From UBA8958 sp964571695 (lineage in GTDB: Bacteria > Desulfobacterota > Syntrophia > Syntrophales > UBA8958), in contig CAZNDG010000003.1 in NCBI GenBank assembly GCA_964571695.1, positions 104,662 to 168,661 of the forward strand: 64,000 nucleotides of DNA, written 5' to 3'. Shown in pieces: positions 60,724 through 64,000 of the stretch (position 1 is the stretch's first letter; every line of letters begins with the position of its first letter). The notes below the pieces were generated by a model that made no database searches, was not told the DNA's origin, and saw nothing but the letters and a program-made list of their open reading frames with translations. The position numbers and the translations under genes were made by a program.

Positions 60724-61683
60724 TTAATCGGCACTGTCCCCTTTGTTTATGGCATAGAAGTTATGCCCCGACGCGGTGAGCCTGACGGCCTTGTTCCGGG
60801 CGACCAGTTCCAGGAGCAGCTTGAGGGCTTCCGTTCCGTGGATGGCAAGACCGCGGGCGACATCATCGGCGGTGCAGGGACGCCGGGAAAGCAACTCCAG
60901 GACCTCCGCTTCCCCGACGAGGAATGGCTCCGACCGTTGGGGGTCGTTTTCATTCCTTTCGCTGACGATATCCACCGTGCCGGGGAATAAAACCTGCAAT
61001 TCCCGCAGTTGCCGCCGGGAAAGGGGACGGGCGAATTCCTCGGCGGGGGGGCGGAATGCGGTGTTCAATTGTACCCGTGCCGGTCGGCTTTTCCTGATCA
61101 GGGAGACTATCTTATCCGTTTCGGCGGGGATGTCCGTGATGCCTTTGAGGAGCAGCACCTCCAGCCAGACCTTGCCCGGAAACCGGCCGATGAAGGCGGC
61201 GATTCCGTCAGCCATCGCCGGGAAGGAGATGTCCTTGTGGGGGCGATTTACGCGTTGGAACGTGGTTTCGTCGCCGGCGTCCAGAGAGGGAATGACGAGG
61301 TCGGCCGCCAGAAGGGCATCCTGGACCTCGATCCTTCCCAGCAGGGAACCGTTGGTGAAAACGGCGACGGGGATCCGGAACCGGGACTTGATCCTGTCTA
61401 TAAAGTCGCCGACGCGGAGATTCAGCGTCGGTTCCCCTGAACCGGCGAGGCTGATATAAGCGGGCGCCGGCCCATGCCCCAGTTTTTCCTCGATTTCGGC
61501 GCTGATCGCATCGATTTCGACATATTCCTTTCGTTCCACGGTCTTGTTCGTCGTGCGTCCGAGGTGGCAATAGATGCAATCGTAGGTGCAGGTCTTGAAG
61601 GGGACGAGATCGACACCCAGGGATCTTCCCAGTCGCCGCGATGGCACGGGGCCATATACATGCTTGAAGATGGTGGCGGACAT
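60724..61683 (-). CDS. Radical SAM protein (Elp3/MoaA-like, CxxxCxxC)
   Basis: 319 aa. YGPVPSRRLGRSLGVDLVPFKTCTYDCIYC contains the [4Fe-4S] motif CTYDCIYC; YISLAGSGEPTLN is the SAM-binding GGE-like strand. The C-terminal 60 residues resemble a winged helix (EAEVLELLSRRPCTADDVARGLAIHG). A family often found beside NifX-like genes in anaerobes. Start ATG 61683, 5 bp after the small zinc-ribbon gene. Confidence 0.9.
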   Translation of the reverse strand: MSATIFKHVYGPVPSRRLGRSLGVDLVPFKTCTYDCIYCHLGRTTNKTVERKEYVEIDAISAEIEEKLGHGPAPAYISLAGSGEPTLNLRVGDFIDRIKSRFRIPVAVFTNGSLLGRIEVQDALLAADLVIPSLDAGDETTFQRVNRPHKDISFPAMADGIAAFIGRFPGKVWLEVLLLKGITDIPAETDKIVSLIRKSRPARVQLNTAFRPPAEEFARPLSRRQLRELQVLFPGTVDIVSERNENDPQRSEPFLVGEAEVLELLSRRPCTADDVARGLAIHGTEALKLLLELVARNKAVRLTASGHNFYAINKGDSAD

Positions 61684-61688
61684 TGTCC

Positions 61689-61919
61689 CTATTCCCTGAT
61701 CATCGCCGTCCCGCAGTTCGGGCACTGCTTCTGATAGCAGGGGATGCCCCGTTCATGGGGTTGCCGCTGCCCGCAATTGGGACAGATGCAAACACCCAAC
61801 GCTCCACCGGCCTGGGCACCGCCCATGCGTCCCATTCCCGTTCCTTGCCCCCGTCCACCTCTTCCCCGTCCCGTCCCCGGCCCTTTGCCGGCCGGTCCCG
61901 TTCCGTCACCTCTGGGCAT
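61689..61919 (-). CDS. DUF5320-like zinc-ribbon protein
   Basis: 76 aa. N-terminal Gly/Arg-rich MPRGDGTGPAGKGPGTGRGR is the pattern of small proteins linked to NifX clusters, followed by a zinc ribbon CPNCGQRQPHERGIPCYQKQCPNCG. ATG 61919 has AAGGAGG. It is the first gene after the sigma-54 promoter and may be a metal carrier. Confidence 0.82.
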   Translation of the reverse strand: MPRGDGTGPAGKGPGTGRGRGGRGQGTGMGRMGGAQAGGALGVCICPNCGQRQPHERGIPCYQKQCPNCGTAMIRE

Positions 61920-62345
61920 TGTAGTTCCTCCTTGATGCGAATTATTTCACGCAAATTTCAAAACAATATCAACCTAATTCATTTACCCGCCGGCAATCAG
62001 CGTGGTCTTTCCCTGTGCCGGCGGTGATCGCCATTTTACGATTGATCGCCGGCTGAGACGATCAAGAATACAGCAAAGGTTGTGCCGCAAAGAAATTAAA
62101 CGAAATAAGTTTGTGAATACAAAAGGATGAGTGCGTAATGGAAAGCGTGCAGAAATATATTGATTGCAGAATCGCTTCGGTTGTCAACTGATGAATTGCA
62201 AAGCTGATTCCATCCTATTACGGGGGCACACATCCCGGCTCATAACCGCGGCCGCCGTAATGCTGGCGCCACGGAAAGCGCCGGCGGACGGAAAGGAGCG
62301 GCGCCATGAAAAAACTCGGAATGATAGATTATCGACCCGCCCCCG
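61920..62345. other. Regulatory intergenic region of the NifX/MinD cluster
   Basis: About 425 bp, AT-rich near the promoter. It contains the sigma-54 site at 62072-62087 and GCGTGAAATAATTCGC dyad sequence near 61940. The activator gene ends at 62346. No convincing coding region; a 22-codon plus-strand frame at 62306 with a good ribosome site runs into the activator gene. Confidence 0.55.
62072..62087 (-). promoter_or_regulatory. Sigma-54 (-24/-12) promoter of the NifX/MinD cluster
   Basis: Minus strand CGGCACAACCTTTGCT: GG and GC elements with exact 10-nt spacing, within GGCAC-N5-TTGCT. About 150 bp upstream of the zinc-ribbon gene and 260 bp downstream of the sigma-54 activator gene. Confidence 0.8.
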
Positions 62346-63686
62346 TCAGGATCTTCCCGGTCGGGGCTCCTTGATCCCTAGGGCCTTGATCCGGCGGAAA
62401 AGGGTGCTTTTGTGAATGCCCAGCTCCCGGGCCGTCTGGGCCCGATTACCGTTGTTTCTCTTTAGGGCGTTGATGAGAAAGGCCGCTTCCACCTCCCGGA
62501 AGGTCGTATGATCCGGAGGCTCAACCTCATCTTCCCTGCCGGCCCGGAGAAATTCCGGCAGATCCCGGCGCTGAATAATCCCCGACTTGCAGAGAATGAA
62601 GGCCCGTTCGATGATATTTTCCAACTCCCGGACGTTGCCGGGATAATGGTATGCCATGAGGCAGGCCAGGGCCTGGTCGTCGACGCCTTGTAGGGATTTG
62701 TCCTGAAGCGCATTGAAGATCCGGATAAAGTGATCGATAAGAAGGGGGACGTCTTCCATTCGTTCCCGGAGGGGCGGCAGTACCAGTTTGAGGACATTGA
62801 TGCGGTAGTAGAGGTCCTCACGGAACCTGCCCTCTTTAACCAGTTCCTGGAGGTCCCGGTTGGAAGCGGCGATGACCCGGGCGTCATGACGGATGCTCTC
62901 CACGCCCCCCAGGGGTTCGTAGATCTTTTCCTGAAGGACCCGTAGGAGGCGAACCTGCAGGGCCGGGGAGATATCGCCGATTTCGTCAAGGAAGAGGGTT
63001 CCCCGGTCGGCTAACTTGAAACGGCCGGGTTTGTCTTTTTTGGCATCCGTGAAGGCTCCGGCCTTGTAGCCGAAGAGTTCCGCCTCCAGGAGGGTGTCGG
63101 GCAGGGCCGCGCAGTTGACGGCGACGAAAGGCCGCCGGCTGCGGGGGCTGAGGTTGTGGATCGCCTGGGCGAAGAGTTCCTTGCCGGTGCCGCTTTCTCC
63201 CTGGAGCAGCACGGTGCTGGTGCTGGCGGCGACGTCGGGAAGGAGATCGAAAATCTCCCGCATCTTGTGACTCTTGGAGACGATGTCCTGAAAGGTGTAT
63301 TTTTCTTCCAATTTCTTCCGGAGATCCTCCTCCCGGCTGATATCCCGGAAGGTTTCCACCGCCCCGATCGCCTGCCCCGTTTCGTCTTTTAGAATGGCCG
63401 TGGAAATGCTTACAGGCAGGCGCTGACCCCGGGCGTTGATGATGTGGACCGTCCGGTTTACTACTTCCCGTCCGGTTTCTTTGGTGTAGCGGAGGACGCA
63501 CTGCCGGTCGCAGACGTCGGCTTTAAGGACCTCCCGGCAGAACTGGCCGACGGCGTCCTTTCTGGGCACGCCGGTAATCTCCTCGGCGGCGCGGTTGAAG
63601 GAGGTGATCCGCCAGTCATGATCTACGGTAAAGACACCGTCGGCGATGGAATCAAGAATCGTGTCGATGCGTATGGGCATTTTCAT
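62346..63686 (-). CDS. PAS-domain sigma-54 transcriptional activator
   Basis: 446 aa. PAS domain (about 5-120) with CREVLKADVCDRQCVL, a Cys-rich loop that could bind a metal or redox group; AAA+ domain (about 135-370) with GESGTGKE, the sigma-54 loop GAFTDA (GAFTGA in most members; the variant is common in this PAS subtype) and GTLFLDEIGDIS; C-terminal Fis helix-turn-helix NGNRAQTARELGIHKSTLFRRI. No receiver domain. Placed at the head of the NifX/MinD cluster, as in the orp locus of Desulfovibrio. Confidence 0.93.
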   Translation of the reverse strand: MKMPIRIDTILDSIADGVFTVDHDWRITSFNRAAEEITGVPRKDAVGQFCREVLKADVCDRQCVLRYTKETGREVVNRTVHIINARGQRLPVSISTAILKDETGQAIGAVETFRDISREEDLRKKLEEKYTFQDIVSKSHKMREIFDLLPDVAASTSTVLLQGESGTGKELFAQAIHNLSPRSRRPFVAVNCAALPDTLLEAELFGYKAGAFTDAKKDKPGRFKLADRGTLFLDEIGDISPALQVRLLRVLQEKIYEPLGGVESIRHDARVIAASNRDLQELVKEGRFREDLYYRINVLKLVLPPLRERMEDVPLLIDHFIRIFNALQDKSLQGVDDQALACLMAYHYPGNVRELENIIERAFILCKSGIIQRRDLPEFLRAGREDEVEPPDHTTFREVEAAFLINALKRNNGNRAQTARELGIHKSTLFRRIKALGIKEPRPGRS

Positions 63687-63827
63687 GGGTCATGAGCGTA
63701 TGGACGACCACCATCCGGACGGTGGAAAAAGGAGCCACCGTCCCGCGGGTATCGTCCGCCTTCTCCCGTTCAATATTGCTTACATCTTTATAATGATGAT
63801 TCTTTGGAAAGCAACTCATATTTGATG

Positions 63828-64000
63828 ACCTCGTAAAAAGTCACAAATTAGACGCTTCCTGGCGGTCCCGACCCAGCGGTAGTCAGGTATTTCATGAACG
63901 GTAATCGGCTGTTGCCCGCGGACGCAACGGGCAGCTTGAAATAATAATGACGACATCGTAAAAAGTCCATATGCGGCGTTGCGCTTCATCCTTCGTCACT
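63828..64000 (+). repeat. CGTAAAAAGTC-bounded repeat, runs off the window
   Basis: GACCTCGTAAAAAGTCACAA at about 63831 and GACATCGTAAAAAGTCCAT at about 63952 are near-direct repeats about 120 bp apart, followed by GGCGTTGCGCTTCATCCTTC to the end. Related ends occur at 40258 and, inverted, at 40387. No gene is seen in the last 310 bp. Confidence 0.55.

Noticed and set aside
62306..62374. 22-codon plus-strand ORF with AAAGGAG site
   Set aside because: Ends inside the activator gene on the opposite strand; no paralogue or motif to support it, though the ribosome site is good.
1..64000. CRISPR arrays, rRNA, tRNA, complete insertion sequences, prophage genes
   Set aside because: None recognised by eye; the dispersed repeats are not regularly spaced and lack cas genes. 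A tRNA scan and IS search would settle this.

Overview
The window reads as one contiguous piece of a GC-rich anaerobic bacterial chromosome, most likely Desulfobacterota (former Deltaproteobacteria, Syntrophia-like). This is inferred from gene content, not from a marker gene. Supporting content includes a tungsten aldehyde:ferredoxin oxidoreductase locus, an ETF pair, a remnant of a benzoyl-CoA reductase/2-hydroxyacyl-CoA dehydratase-type gene, many polyferredoxin and P-loop/ferredoxin proteins, a CCG-type iron-sulfur protein, and a cluster resembling the 'orange protein' (orp) genes of Desulfovibrio. I saw no rRNA, tRNA, CRISPR array or intact insertion sequence.

Layout. 1-8.7 kb (+): tail of an unknown gene, a degenerate and an intact iron-type alcohol dehydrogenase, a tungsten aldehyde oxidoreductase, a four-cluster ferredoxin, a PAS/HD-GYP c-di-GMP phosphodiesterase and a SpoIID/LytB protein. 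8.7-11.4 kb (-): a GAF-rich class III nucleotide cyclase. 11.5-18.8 kb (-): a branched-chain-amino-acid type ABC transporter (livG-F-K-H-M) behind a cyclase-fold hydrolase and a beta-keto-acid cleavage enzyme, then a TrmB-type regulator with a consensus promoter. 18.9-24.7 kb (+): MurU/AmgK-like cell-wall sugar genes, a glycosyltransferase with a DUF4922 protein, and an M15 peptidase. 25-25.7 kb: a series of tiny ORFs, two sharing a W-[LV]-D-P-M-x-T-P motif, ahead of a formate/nitrite-type channel. 26.5-34.5 kb: a dehydratase pseudogene, polysaccharide deacetylase, VanX-like dipeptidase, MsrA-MsrB fusion lipoprotein, DUF1460 amidase and etfBA.

34.7-38.7 kb is a defence/toxin-antitoxin-like island, visibly AT-richer between about 36.2 and 37.8 kb: AAA_14/DUF4143 ATPase, broken UPF0175 gene, helicase remnant, HNH endonuclease, YefM/YoeB. 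38.7-43.1 kb is a ZraSR-like two-component system divergent from a ZraP-like periplasmic protein that has a textbook sigma-54 promoter. 43.2-48.9 kb holds HU, DUF3124, DUF554, RmuC, a CobD-like enzyme and a decayed starch-synthase-like gene. From 49.2 kb to 63.7 kb every gene is on the minus strand: phasin-like protein, PAS/LuxR regulator, MBL hydrolase, IscU-like scaffold, CCG iron-sulfur protein, TrmO, DsrE-like protein, methyltransferase, FmdB zinc ribbon, three NifX-fold proteins, Mrp, two MinD/ferredoxin ATPases, a radical SAM protein and a zinc-ribbon protein. A PAS/sigma-54 activator sits at the head, with a good sigma-54 promoter between it and the first target gene.

Non-coding structure is the other notable content. 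A roughly 165-bp, ERIC-like imperfect palindrome occurs five times, with two copies identical by eye. A second, shorter family built around TTTTCAT...CATG recurs at least five times and acts as a terminator-like hairpin in two places. A third family carries CGTAAAAAGTC ends. Several otherwise conserved enzymes carry low-complexity Gly/Ser/Pro/Arg-rich insertions. All family assignments are from reading motifs; no database search was run.
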